64,000 bases of DNA from Falsiroseomonas sp051433165 (GTDB lineage Bacteria > Pseudomonadota > Alphaproteobacteria > Acetobacterales > Acetobacteraceae): positions 124,001-188,000 of the forward strand of contig NZ_JBHMFS010000005.1 of NCBI RefSeq assembly GCF_051433165.1, read 5' to 3'. A model generated the notes under the pieces. The model did no database searches, was not told the origin of the DNA, and worked only from the letters and a program-made list of their open reading frames with translations. This document shows, piece after piece, positions 1 to 8,032 of the stretch (its first letter is position 1; the number at the start of each line of letters is the position of its first letter). The position numbers and the translations under genes are program-made.

Positions 1-37
1 AGGTTTGCAACGAGACAGGGAATGCTGGACTTGCAAG

Positions 38-1546
38 GTGACTGAATCCGGGCGCGCTTTCGACGAAATGCATGAAGATGGCGCGGTGCGCCCAGCCTAT
101 GCCGGCATTGCCGCCTGGCTCCAGGCGCATGGGCTGGAGGCCCTGGCCGCGAAGCGCGCGGAGGCGGAGGCGCTGTTCCGCCGCGTCGGCATCACCTTCG
201 CGGTCTATGGCGAGGGCGGCGACCCGGAACGGCTGATCCCCTTCGACGTCATCCCCCGCATCCTCGCCCGCAGCGAATGGAACCGCCTGTCGCTCGGCCT
301 GACCCAGCGCGTGCGCGCGCTGAACATGTTCATGGCGGATGTGTACGGGAAGCAGGAGATCCTGGCCGCCGGCCTGGTGCCGCGCGCGCTGGTGCTGGAG
401 AACGAGGCCTATTGCCCGCAGATGCAGGGTTTCCGCCCGCCCGGCGGCATCTACAGCCATATTTCGGGCATCGACCTGGTGCGGACCGGCGCGGATGATT
501 TCTACGTGCTGGAGGATAATTGCCGCACCCCCTCCGGCGTCTCCTACATGCTGGAGAACCGGGAGGCGATGCTGCGGCTGTTCCCGGCGCTCTGTTCCAA
601 CCACCGCCTGGCGCCGGTCAGCCACTACCCCGAGGATCTGCTGGAGACGCTGAAGGACGCGGCACCGCCGAACTGCAAGGGTGAGCCGCGGGTTGCCATC
701 CTCACACCCGGCCATTTCAACAGCGCCTATTACGAGCACTGCTTCCTGGCCGATGAGATGGGCGTGGAGGTGGTGGAGGGCGCCGACCTGTTCGTGCAGG
801 ACGACATCGTCTTCATGCGGACCACCGCCGGGCCGAAGCGGGTGGATGTGCTGTATCGCCGCGTCGATGACGACTACCTGGACCCGAAGGTGTTCCGGCC
901 GGACAGCATGCTCGGCGTGCCCGGCATCTTCGCCGCCTACCGCGCCGGCAACGTCACGCTCGCCAATGCGCCTGGCGCGGGCATCGCCGACGACAAGGCG
1001 ATCTACCCCTTCGTGCCGGAGATGATCCGCTTCTATCTGGGCGAGACCCCGCTGCTGCAGAACGTGCCGACCTTCCTGTGCGAGCGGGAGGAGGACCGCG
1101 CCTATGTGCTGGCCAATATCGCCGACCTCGTGGTGAAGCTGGCGCGCGGTTCTGGCGGCTACGGCATGCTGATCGGCCCGCACAGCACCGCGGAACAGCG
1201 CGCCGAATTCACCCGCCGCATCCTGGAACGGCCGGCCGACTACATCGCGCAGCCGACGCTCGCGCTGTCCACCGTGCCCTGCCTGGCGGGGGAGGAGATC
1301 GCGCCGCGCCATGTCGACCTGCGGCCCTATGTGCTGATGGGGAAGGAAGTGCGGATCGTGCCGGGCGGGCTGACGCGGGTGGCGCTGCGGGCGGGGTCGC
1401 TGGTGGTCAATTCCTCCCAGGGTGGCGGCACCAAGGATACCTGGGTGGTGGAGGACGCGCCGCGCCGGTCGCAATCGCAGAGCCAATCCCAGTCCGGCGG
1501 CGGGCGCCAGAGCCAGAGCCAATCCCAGAATGGGGAGCAGGGGTAG
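38..1546 (+). CDS. Circularly permuted ATP-grasp protein
   Basis: This is a member of the circularly permuted ATP-grasp family (DUF404/DUF407 type), whose members are thought to ligate an amine to a carboxylate using ATP; the substrate is unknown. Family blocks seen are FDEMHEDGAVRP near the N-terminus, ENEAYCPQMQGFRPPGG, YVLEDNCRTPSGVSYML, LTPGHFNSAYYEH, VLYRRVDDDYLDP, VKLARGSGGYGM and HVDLRPYV. The GTG at 38 is preferred because it includes the FDEM block; a TTG at 5 and an ATG at 68 are alternatives, and the true start could lie closer to the window edge. About 502 residues. The last 27 residues form a Ser-Gln repeat tail with a Gly3 break (nt 1463-1543), not part of the fold. The stop is 5 bp before the alpha-E gene, so the two are probably co-transcribed. 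Confidence 0.88.
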   Translation: MTESGRAFDEMHEDGAVRPAYAGIAAWLQAHGLEALAAKRAEAEALFRRVGITFAVYGEGGDPERLIPFDVIPRILARSEWNRLSLGLTQRVRALNMFMADVYGKQEILAAGLVPRALVLENEAYCPQMQGFRPPGGIYSHISGIDLVRTGADDFYVLEDNCRTPSGVSYMLENREAMLRLFPALCSNHRLAPVSHYPEDLLETLKDAAPPNCKGEPRVAILTPGHFNSAYYEHCFLADEMGVEVVEGADLFVQDDIVFMRTTAGPKRVDVLYRRVDDDYLDPKVFRPDSMLGVPGIFAAYRAGNVTLANAPGAGIADDKAIYPFVPEMIRFYLGETPLLQNVPTFLCEREEDRAYVLANIADLVVKLARGSGGYGMLIGPHSTAEQRAEFTRRILERPADYIAQPTLALSTVPCLAGEEIAPRHVDLRPYVLMGKEVRIVPGGLTRVALRAGSLVVNSSQGGGTKDTWVVEDAPRRSQSQSQSQSGGGRQSQSQSQNGEQG

Positions 1547-1551
1547 TGGCC

Positions 1552-2514
1552 ATGCTCTCCCGCACCGCCGAAAGCCTGTACTGGATGGGCCGCTATACCG
1601 AGCGCGCCGGCAACCTCGCGCGCGGCATGCAGGTGGCGCTGCGCATGGCAGGCCTCGGCGAAAGCCTGGGCGTGCTGGATGAGGGTACGGGCGACAGCGC
1701 CGATGAATGGACCAGCCTTCTGGTCGCCACCGGCGCCGAACCAGGGTTCCGCGCCGAACATGCCGAGGTGACGCCGGAGGCGGTGATCGCCTGGCTGGCG
1801 GTGGCGCCGAAGAACCCCTCCTCCATCGCCAACTGCCTGGAAGCCGCCCGCAGCAATGGCCGCGCGGTGCGGACGGCGCTGACCGTGGATATGTGGGAGG
1901 CGCTGAACGACACCTGGCGCGAGATGCGCCTGCTGGCACCGACCGCGACGGATACGGATCGGCTGCCCGGCTTCCTCGACTGGGTGCGCGCCCGCACGCT
2001 GCTGTTCAACGGCGCGGCGGCCGATACCATGCTGCGCGATGATGGCTGGCGCTTCGTGCATCTGGGCGTGATGCTGGAACGCGCTGACAACACCGCGCGG
2101 CTGCTGGATGCCAAGCACACCTCGCTCGATGGACCTGGCGCGGAAGGTGCGGTGGCCTATGCCCAGTGGCAGGCGCTGCTGCGCTCGGTCTCCGCGCTGC
2201 GCTCCTACCAGTGGGTCTATCACACGCGGTTGCAGCCGAAGCTGGTCGCGGATCTGCTGATCCTGCGGCCGGAACTGCCGCGATCCCTGCTCGCCTGCCA
2301 TCGCCGGGTGGACCAGGTGCTGGACCGCATCGCGGAATCAAGCGGCGGCCGCCGCGGTGAATGCCATCGTCTGGCAAACGACGCCTATGTGCGGCTGCGC
2401 GATGCGCGGATCGAGGATATCCTGGCCGGCGGGCTGCACGAATTCCTGACACAGATGATCAACCGCAACCTCGATCTCGGCCGCGAGATCGCCGATTTCT
2501 ACCTGCACGCATGA
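1552..2514 (+). CDS. Alpha-E domain protein
   Basis: A 320-residue all-helical protein of the alpha-E family, recognised by the start MLSRTAESLYWMGRYTERA and by the block RSVSALRSYQWVYH in the C-terminal half. Alpha-E proteins have no proven activity; they nearly always occur beside a circularly permuted ATP-grasp gene and are thought to act in the same peptide-like ligation system. The ATG at 1552 opens exactly at the family start motif, 5 bp after the upstream stop. The next gene is the Anbu peptidase, 148 bp downstream. The transglutaminase-like gene that commonly follows alpha-E is absent here. Confidence 0.9.
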   Translation: MLSRTAESLYWMGRYTERAGNLARGMQVALRMAGLGESLGVLDEGTGDSADEWTSLLVATGAEPGFRAEHAEVTPEAVIAWLAVAPKNPSSIANCLEAARSNGRAVRTALTVDMWEALNDTWREMRLLAPTATDTDRLPGFLDWVRARTLLFNGAAADTMLRDDGWRFVHLGVMLERADNTARLLDAKHTSLDGPGAEGAVAYAQWQALLRSVSALRSYQWVYHTRLQPKLVADLLILRPELPRSLLACHRRVDQVLDRIAESSGGRRGECHRLANDAYVRLRDARIEDILAGGLHEFLTQMINRNLDLGREIADFYLHA

Positions 2515-2662
2515 TGCCCAGCCGCGCGGATAGGAGCCGATCCGCGCCTCGGGTGCCGGCGCTTCGCTTGGCTCGCCGCATCAGCGGCCTTCGGCTGGCG
2601 TCGTGCGTGCAGAACGCCAGCGGGATGACACCAGCCACACCTTCCAGCCATCGGGGTCTGTC

Positions 2663-3400
2663 ATGACCTACTGCGTCGGTCTGCTGCTGGATGCCGGGCT
2701 GGTTATGCTGTCCGACACCCGCACCAATGCGGGCGTCGACAACATCTCCACCTTCGGCAAGACCTTCGTGGAGGAGAAGGCCGGGGAGCGTGTGCTGGTG
2801 CTGCTGACCGCCGGCAACCTCGCCGTGACGCAGGCGGTCTGGAATCGCCTGCAGGAGGGCGTGAAGCTGGAGGGCGAGGTGCTGACGCTCGCCACCGCGC
2901 CGAACATGTTCCGCGCGGCGCAATTGGTGGGTGCCGCGGTGCGGGACGTGTTCGAGGCGGATGGACCCGGCCTGCGCGCCCAGGGCATCAGCTTCGATGT
3001 CTCCATCCTGCTCGGCGGGCAGATCGGCGGCGCGCCGCCGCGGCTGTTCCTGGTCTATGCTGCCGGCAATTTCATCGAGGCGACGGCAGACACACCGTTC
3101 CTGCAAGTGGGCGAGCACAAATACGGCAAGCCGATCCTGGACCGCGTGCTGACCCCGGCGACGCCGCTGGCCGATGGCGTGACGCTGGCGCTGATCAGCA
3201 TGGACAGCACGCTACGATCGAACCTGACCGTTGGCCTGCCGATCGACCTGACGGTGATCCGCCGCGACGCCTGCGCGGTTTCGCTGAAGCGGCGCATCAC
3301 GGAGGATGATCGCTACTTCGCTTTCCTGCGCCAGCGCTGGTCGGAAAGCCTTCGCGAGGCTTACCAGGCGCTGCCCCGCCCGGACTGGCTCGACCGATAA
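2663..3400 (+). CDS. Anbu-type proteasome-like peptidase
   Basis: A 245-residue Ntn-hydrolase of the bacterial Anbu family (ancestral beta subunit, COG3484), related to HslV and 20S proteasome beta subunits. After removal of Met1 the chain would begin with Thr, the expected nucleophile (MTYCVG). Asp in SDTRTNAG and Lys in STFGKTF sit at the spacing of the proteasome Asp17 and Lys33 residues. Further family sequence is LLTAGNLAVTQAVWNRL and ILLGGQIGG. Anbu assembles into a cytoplasmic open-ring oligomer; its physiological substrate is not settled. Its position behind an ATP-grasp and an alpha-E gene is the classical context and suggests it removes or trims what the ATP-grasp enzyme makes. Confidence 0.9.
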   Translation: MTYCVGLLLDAGLVMLSDTRTNAGVDNISTFGKTFVEEKAGERVLVLLTAGNLAVTQAVWNRLQEGVKLEGEVLTLATAPNMFRAAQLVGAAVRDVFEADGPGLRAQGISFDVSILLGGQIGGAPPRLFLVYAAGNFIEATADTPFLQVGEHKYGKPILDRVLTPATPLADGVTLALISMDSTLRSNLTVGLPIDLTVIRRDACAVSLKRRITEDDRYFAFLRQRWSESLREAYQALPRPDWLDR

Positions 3401-3404
3401 AGAT

Positions 3405-3425
3405 CCTCTCCCAAGATGGGAGAGG
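3405..3425 (+). terminator. Hairpin after the Anbu gene
   Basis: A perfect 9-bp stem (CCTCTCCCA with TGGGAGAGG) with a 3-nt loop begins 5 bp after the Anbu stop codon. It lacks a T tract, so termination strength is uncertain. CTCTCCC/GGGAGAG palindromes are also common dispersed intergenic elements in alphaproteobacteria, so it may be a repeat rather than a terminator. Confidence 0.5.
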
Positions 3426-3449
3426 GCCGGTGAGCGTCTGACGCCTTGC

Positions 3450-3641
3450 TCAGTAGCTCGGGCGCACCGTGACGGTCGTCGGCGGTGCGGCGGGTGCCAT
3501 CACCGTGGGCGAGGCCTGCGGCACCACTATCGTCGACGGCTGCTGCGGCGCCTGGGGCGCATAGGTGCAGGCACTTGCGAGCAGTGCTGCGCCAGCGGTC
3601 AGCATGATGCCGGTCAGGCGGGTGGGAAGGGCGATCTTCAT
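3450..3641 (-). CDS. Small Pro/Thr/Val-rich lipoprotein
   Basis: A 63-residue protein with a lipoprotein-type signal: MKIALPTRLT, a hydrophobic stretch, then LLASAC with the lipidation Cys at residue 25. The mature part of about 39 residues is dominated by Ala, Pro, Gln, Thr and Val and has no recognised domain. The ATG at 3641 is preceded by GGAG at a suitable distance and starts directly with the signal peptide. It diverges from the OmpA-domain gene. A perfect EcfG-type promoter lies about 100 bp upstream, suggesting induction in the general stress response. The existence of the gene rests on the signal, ribosome binding site and promoter, not on family recognition. Confidence 0.72.
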   Translation of the reverse strand: MKIALPTRLTGIMLTAGAALLASACTYAPQAPQQPSTIVVPQASPTVMAPAAPPTTVTVRPSY

Positions 3642-3741
3642 CAGGGTGTTCTCCGTAGTGGAAGCGGCAGAAGAACCCTTCGAAGTGCCACCGGTTTCCG
3701 CATCGACGGTGACGTTTTCGCGATGAAACTTACGTGAACGT

Positions 3742-3767
3742 AACGTCAAGCGATGCGGTTTTGTTCC
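3742..3767 (-). promoter_or_regulatory. EcfG-type stress promoter for the small lipoprotein
   Basis: On the minus strand GGAAC (3767-3763), a 17-nt spacer and CGTT (3745-3742) match the EcfG sigma-factor consensus GGAAC-N16/17-CGTT of alphaproteobacteria exactly. It lies in a non-coding divergent region and would give a leader of roughly 90 nt before the lipoprotein start at 3641. Confidence 0.55.
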
Positions 3768-3845
3768 AAAAAACAAAGCCTTGCGATCCGCATAACCGGA
3801 GACGACGCGGCGCGTTCAACCCTCCACCGCCCGAGGAGGCTTGCG

Positions 3846-4421
3846 ATGCGCAGCGCTGCTTTTGCCCTTTTGTTGCTGATCCCCGCAGTACCAGCGCTCG
3901 CGCAGGAACGCGCGACGGGAAGCGTCACCATCGACCAACCGGCGCCGCAGCCGCGCGGTTTCACGGTGGAACGGGATGGCCGAACCGTCGTCGCCCCTGT
4001 TTCACCAGGCGGCGCCGTGGATATCAGCGGCGCCAACGTCATCATCGAGGAAGGGCCGCAATCGACGAAACTGACGGTGCAGAACGACGTGCTCTTTGAC
4101 TTCGACAAGGCCGAGTTGCGGGCGGAGGCGTCGGAGGCGCTACAGCGTGTCGCCGAGATCGTCCGCGAGCGCCGCCCCCGGCAGGTTCGGATCCTGGGCC
4201 ATACCGACTCGCTTGGGAGCGATGAGTACAACCTCTCCCTGTCGCAGCGCCGTGCCCGGAGCGTCGAACAATGGCTGGCGGCGAATGGTGGCAGTCTGCC
4301 GCCGTTGCAGATCGAGGGTCGTGGCGAGGCCGATCCGGTTGCCCCGAATACCAGCAATGGCGGCGACAATCCTGAGGGCCGGCAGCGCAATCGGCGCGTG
4401 GAGGTTTTGCTGGAACGCTGA
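3846..4421 (+). CDS. OmpA-family peptidoglycan-binding protein
   Basis: A 191-residue exported protein. Residues 1-19 form a signal peptide (hydrophobic core LLLLIPAVPALA, likely cut before Gln20). Residues 21-79 are a linker of extended character. Residues 80-190 are an OmpA C-terminal domain: DVLFDFDKAELR, ILGHTDSLGSDEYN and LSQRRARSV carry the Asp and Arg residues that hold diaminopimelate of peptidoglycan. There is no N-terminal beta-barrel, and no lipobox Cys, so it is probably a soluble periplasmic or loosely attached envelope protein. An AGGAGG sits 6 nt before the ATG. Its stop is 1 bp before the convergent stop of the FAD-linked oxidase. Confidence 0.88.
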   Translation: MRSAAFALLLLIPAVPALAQERATGSVTIDQPAPQPRGFTVERDGRTVVAPVSPGGAVDISGANVIIEEGPQSTKLTVQNDVLFDFDKAELRAEASEALQRVAEIVRERRPRQVRILGHTDSLGSDEYNLSLSQRRARSVEQWLAANGGSLPPLQIEGRGEADPVAPNTSNGGDNPEGRQRNRRVEVLLER

Positions 4422-4422
4422 C

Positions 4423-5832
4423 CTACTCCAGCACCTCCTCGACTTCCGGCGCATCCGCCTTGCCATAGAGGTAGAAACCCTGTGGCCGGTTCGAGCTCCA
4501 CTCCGGGTCATCCCAGGCGATCATCTTGCCTGGGTTCAGCAGGCCATGCGGGTCTGCGACCCGCTTGAATTCGAGCTGATCCGAGTCGATCCGCTTCATC
4601 CCGCCTTCCTCCAGCGTGAAGGCGTGCGGGTTGAAGATCGGGGCGCCGGCATCCTCATGGATGCGGATGATTTCCTTCAATCGCTCCTCGGTCGTGAAGC
4701 GCACGAGTTGCAGGCCGAAGCAGGAAACCACGCCGCCGAGGCGGACGAATTCCAGATGCTGCAGCACCTCGTCGCCGAACAGCGCATCCATCTTCGCGAT
4801 CAGATCGAAGTGGTGCGGCGCGGGGAACAGGGTTTGCAGATAGGTCAGGCTGCGATCGATCTTGAGCGCCTGCAGCGTGGTGTGGTTCCAGGTGAATTCA
4901 TACAGCGGGGTCTCCGCGGTCTCGGTCGGCGTGGCGTAGACCTGCCGGCCGCCGAAGCGCGCCAGCAGCGGCGGCAGCAGGTCGAGGAACGGCTCCGCCA
5001 CCATCACCAGCGCGGCCGCCTTGCCGGGCGCCAGCATCTGCATGAAGGGCTTGAAGTAGCTCTGGGCCACGCCGGGCGCGACCACGCACGCCATCTTCTT
5101 CACGATGCCGTCGCTGGCGACCAGCGCCTCACTGAACCGCGCGGCGGCGAGGGTGTCCGGGAACTCGGCCAGCACATCCACCCAGTCCCAGGCTGGCGCC
5201 AGGGGCATCTCCAATTCGGTGATCACGCCATTGGTGCCGTAGGCGTGGTTCGCCTTGTCGATCTCGGCGCCGCGCAATTCCAGCACGCGCGGCGTGGCCT
5301 CCATCGTCACCACCCGCAGGCCCAGGATGTTGCCCGGCTCGCGCAGCTTGCCATAGGTGCAGGACCCGATGCCGGAAGACCCGCCGGCGATGAAGCCGCC
5401 GAGGCTGGCCGTGCGCTTGGTGGAGGGGTGGAAGCGCAATTCCCCGCGCACCTCCCGCCGCGTCACCGCATCCAGGTCGATCAGCTTGATGCCCGCCTGT
5501 GCGCGCACAACGCCGGGCTTCGTCCAGATCACGCGGTTCAGGCCCATCAGGTCCAGCACGATGCCGCCCTTCAGCGGCATGGCCTGGCCGTAATTGCCGG
5601 TGCCGGCGCCGCGCGGAGTCAGCGGCACCTGGTGCTTCACGCAGGCGGCCATGATGGCGATGACCTCCACCTCATCGCGTGGGCAGGCCACCGCCTCCGC
5701 CGTCACGCCGTTGAGCTGGCGCTTCAGCACGGGCGAGTACCAGAAGAAATCGCGCGAGCGCTGGCGCACCAGGGCCGGGTCGGTGATCCACTCGATGGCC
5801 GGCAGTTCGGCCATCACTGCATGGACGGTCAT
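4423..5832 (-). CDS. FAD-binding oxidase (GlcD/4-cresol type), second copy
   Basis: A 469-residue flavoprotein of the FAD_binding_4 / lactate-glycolate oxidase superfamily. The FAD-domain motifs are PRGAGTGNYGQAMPLKGG and GGFIAGGSSGIGS; the C-terminus has the family ending DPHGLLNPGKM. Enzymes of this type oxidise hydroxy acids or phenolic and amine substrates with FAD; the substrate cannot be read from the sequence. It is a clear paralog of the gene just upstream (shared blocks include RQKSRDF/RQRSRDF, WNHTTLQ and LLNPGKM). Start ATG at 5832 overlaps the stop of that gene (ATGA), which implies translational coupling. A second ATG at 5814 is possible. The two products may form a heteromer. 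Confidence 0.85.
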   Translation of the reverse strand: MTVHAVMAELPAIEWITDPALVRQRSRDFFWYSPVLKRQLNGVTAEAVACPRDEVEVIAIMAACVKHQVPLTPRGAGTGNYGQAMPLKGGIVLDLMGLNRVIWTKPGVVRAQAGIKLIDLDAVTRREVRGELRFHPSTKRTASLGGFIAGGSSGIGSCTYGKLREPGNILGLRVVTMEATPRVLELRGAEIDKANHAYGTNGVITELEMPLAPAWDWVDVLAEFPDTLAAARFSEALVASDGIVKKMACVVAPGVAQSYFKPFMQMLAPGKAAALVMVAEPFLDLLPPLLARFGGRQVYATPTETAETPLYEFTWNHTTLQALKIDRSLTYLQTLFPAPHHFDLIAKMDALFGDEVLQHLEFVRLGGVVSCFGLQLVRFTTEERLKEIIRIHEDAGAPIFNPHAFTLEEGGMKRIDSDQLEFKRVADPHGLLNPGKMIAWDDPEWSSNRPQGFYLYGKADAPEVEEVLE

Positions 5833-7196
5833 GGGGCCTCCCCAGGGACGTCTGCTGGGACAAAATCGCGCATCTTGCCGGGGTTGAGCAGGCCCAGCGG
5901 GTCCGTGCGCTGCTTGAAGCCGAGCTGGTCGCCGGGCACGCGGCGGTAGTTGCTGCCTTCCTCGATGGTCAGGACATGCGGGTTGGCGATGCCGATACCC
6001 TGCGCCTCGAAGGCGGCCATGATTTCCGCGAGCCGTTCGGCGTTTGTCCAGCGGATCACGGGCAGGGCGGACATGGTGAGGCGGCCGCCGAAACGGACGC
6101 ATTCGGTGTGCATCCAGACCTCGTCGCGGAACGGGATGCGGACGGCCTCGATCGCTTCCAGCGTGTTCTCGAAGGGGAAGCGGCATTGCAGGTAGGTGAC
6201 GCCGCGATCCTTCTTCAGAACCTGGAGCGTGGTGTGGTTCCAGCAATATTCGTAGAAGGGCGTGGCATCGCCATCGCGCTCGGCTTCTACGGTGGATTGC
6301 TCGGCAACGATGGTGCCGCCGTGCTCCGCCGCCAATTCGCGCAGCGCGAGCAGCGCGCCGGGCGCCACCATCACGAGGGCCAGCGCATGGCCTGCCGGCA
6401 CGGTATCGGCAAGGCCGCGGAAGAAGGGCGGAAGCTGGCTGTCGAAGACGCCGCACATCTTCTTCGGGATGCCATCGGCAAAGCTCAGCTCCAGCGCGAA
6501 GCGGCTGGCCGGCACGAAGTCCGGGAAGGCGATTGCAACGTCGCGCCAGTCCTGCGCCGGGGTCAGCGGCACGCGTATGCGCGTCAGCACACCGGTGGTG
6601 CCATAGGTGCGATTCACCGGATTGGCCGCCTGGCCTTCCAGTTCCAGGATGCGCGGCGGGTCCGTCATGGTGGCGATGCGGGCGCCGGCGAAATTGCCGC
6701 GCTCGCGCATCGTGCCGTGGCTGATCCCGCCCACCCCCGCACCGCCGCCCGCGACGAAGCCGCCGATGGTCGCGGTGCGCTTGGTGGAGGGCCAGAGCTT
6801 CAGTTCCCACCCCCGATCCCGCGCCCAGAGGTCGAGGTCGATCATCTTCGCCCCGGCCTCCACCTCCACCACGCCATCGGTGATGCCGATGGGCGCGGCC
6901 ATGGCGGTCATGTCGAGCACCACGCCGCCCTCCATCGGCACGCACTGCCCGTAATTGCCGGTGCCGCCGCCGCGCACCGTAACGGGCACGCGGGCGCTGC
7001 GGGCGGCGGTGAGGATGCGCAGCACCTCCGCCTCATCGCGCGGGCGGGCGAAAAGCTCGGCGGATTTGCCGTCGAGCTGCGCCTTCAGGATCGGGCTGTA
7101 CCAATAGAAGTCGCGGCTTTTCTGCCGCAGCAAGGCACGATCCGTGGATAGCTCGATGCCGTCCAGCGCCGCGGCCAGCGAAGCCATGTCAGCCAT
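5829..7196 (-). CDS. FAD-binding oxidase (GlcD/4-cresol type), first copy
   Basis: A 455-residue FAD-dependent oxidoreductase of the same family as its downstream neighbour. FAD-binding blocks are VRGGGTGNYGQCVPMEGG and GGFVAGGGAGVGG; the substrate half contains YCWNHTTLQVLKKDRG, and the end is DPLGLLNPGKMRDF. Start at ATG 7196, which overlaps the end of the creatininase gene by 8 bp; an in-frame ATG at 7187 is an alternative. Gene order creatininase, oxidase, oxidase on one strand with overlaps suggests an operon degrading an amide- or amine-containing compound taken up with the help of the upstream binding protein. The substrate is not known. Confidence 0.86.
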   Translation of the reverse strand: MADMASLAAALDGIELSTDRALLRQKSRDFYWYSPILKAQLDGKSAELFARPRDEAEVLRILTAARSARVPVTVRGGGTGNYGQCVPMEGGVVLDMTAMAAPIGITDGVVEVEAGAKMIDLDLWARDRGWELKLWPSTKRTATIGGFVAGGGAGVGGISHGTMRERGNFAGARIATMTDPPRILELEGQAANPVNRTYGTTGVLTRIRVPLTPAQDWRDVAIAFPDFVPASRFALELSFADGIPKKMCGVFDSQLPPFFRGLADTVPAGHALALVMVAPGALLALRELAAEHGGTIVAEQSTVEAERDGDATPFYEYCWNHTTLQVLKKDRGVTYLQCRFPFENTLEAIEAVRIPFRDEVWMHTECVRFGGRLTMSALPVIRWTNAERLAEIMAAFEAQGIGIANPHVLTIEEGSNYRRVPGDQLGFKQRTDPLGLLNPGKMRDFVPADVPGEAP

Positions 7197-8007
7197 GCGG
7201 GGCGGGCTCATTCGCCAGGAAACTCTCGGCATCGAAGGCCGCGACCTGCGCCCAGAGCGCCGCCATCTTCTCCGCGGCGAAATCCAGAAGCTGCTCGCCG
7301 ATCTCGGTGGTGGCGAGCGAGGCATCGCCCACGGCACCGGCCGGATTCAGATCCTGCGCCTGCCAGGCCAAGGGCGCGCCCGCATCGGGCGCCATGCCCG
7401 GCGCCGCATTGGCCACGCCCTGCCAGCGGCTGACGAAATTCGTCGCGTTCTCCATTTTCACCAGATGGGGGGTCAGCGCGAGCATGACAGAGGTCTCGTC
7501 GCGCCCGGCATGGATGCCGTATTTGCCCTCGACCGGGTCGCGCAGCGCCTCCGGCTTGCCCATGCGCGCCCACATGGCGTTGATCGCCAGGATGCCGTGC
7601 TGGATGCGGATGCGGCGGCAGGCGATGTCGAGCACGGAGACATTGCCGCCATGGCTATTGACGATCACCAGCCGCTTCACGCCGGCCCGCGCCACGCTCG
7701 CGCCGATATCGGTCACCAGCGCCAGCAGCGTCTCGGGCGAGGTGGTGACGGTGCCGGGGAAGCGCAGATGCTCCACCGAACAACCCACGCATTGCGTCGG
7801 CAGCACCAGCACCGGCAGGTCCGGCGCCACCACCTTCAGCGTGCGGGCGATGACGCCCTGGTTGATGGTGGTGTCCACCGAGACCGGCAGATGCGGCCCG
7901 TGCTGCTCGATGGACGCCACCGGCAGCACGGCCACGGTGTTGGCCGGCAGTTCCTTGAAGGCCGGCCAGGGCAGGTCCTGCCAATAGCGGGTGGGAAGCG
8001 GGGCCAT
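7189..8007 (-). CDS. Creatininase-family metal-dependent amidohydrolase
   Basis: A 272-residue protein of the creatininase / creatinine amidohydrolase family (also containing the mycofactocin and FAPy deformylase relatives). Metal-ligand motifs are IEQHGPHLPVSVDT (Glu34, His36, Asp45) and HAGRDETSVM with its Glu; NSHGGN lies between them. Members hydrolyse cyclic or linear amides using two divalent metals. The ATG at 8007 follows an AAAGG-like site. It is the first of three overlapping genes, so its product likely feeds the two FAD-linked oxidases. True creatinine specificity cannot be claimed, since the genes for creatine use are not present in the window. Confidence 0.86.
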   Translation of the reverse strand: MAPLPTRYWQDLPWPAFKELPANTVAVLPVASIEQHGPHLPVSVDTTINQGVIARTLKVVAPDLPVLVLPTQCVGCSVEHLRFPGTVTTSPETLLALVTDIGASVARAGVKRLVIVNSHGGNVSVLDIACRRIRIQHGILAINAMWARMGKPEALRDPVEGKYGIHAGRDETSVMLALTPHLVKMENATNFVSRWQGVANAAPGMAPDAGAPLAWQAQDLNPAGAVGDASLATTEIGEQLLDFAAEKMAALWAQVAAFDAESFLANEPAPHG

Positions 8008-8032
8008 GGCAGGAAACCTTTCGCGCGACGCC

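Noticed and set aside
2515..2662. Small gene in the gap between alpha-E and Anbu
   Set aside because: No start with ribosome binding site and no coding pattern in the short frames here.
3734..4099. Alternative plus-strand frame overlapping the OmpA start
   Set aside because: The adjacent frame with signal peptide, AGGAGG and OmpA domain is the coding one.
5976..7151. A 391-codon plus-strand frame in the FAD-linked oxidase region
   Set aside because: It is the shadow of the two FAD-binding genes on the minus strand.
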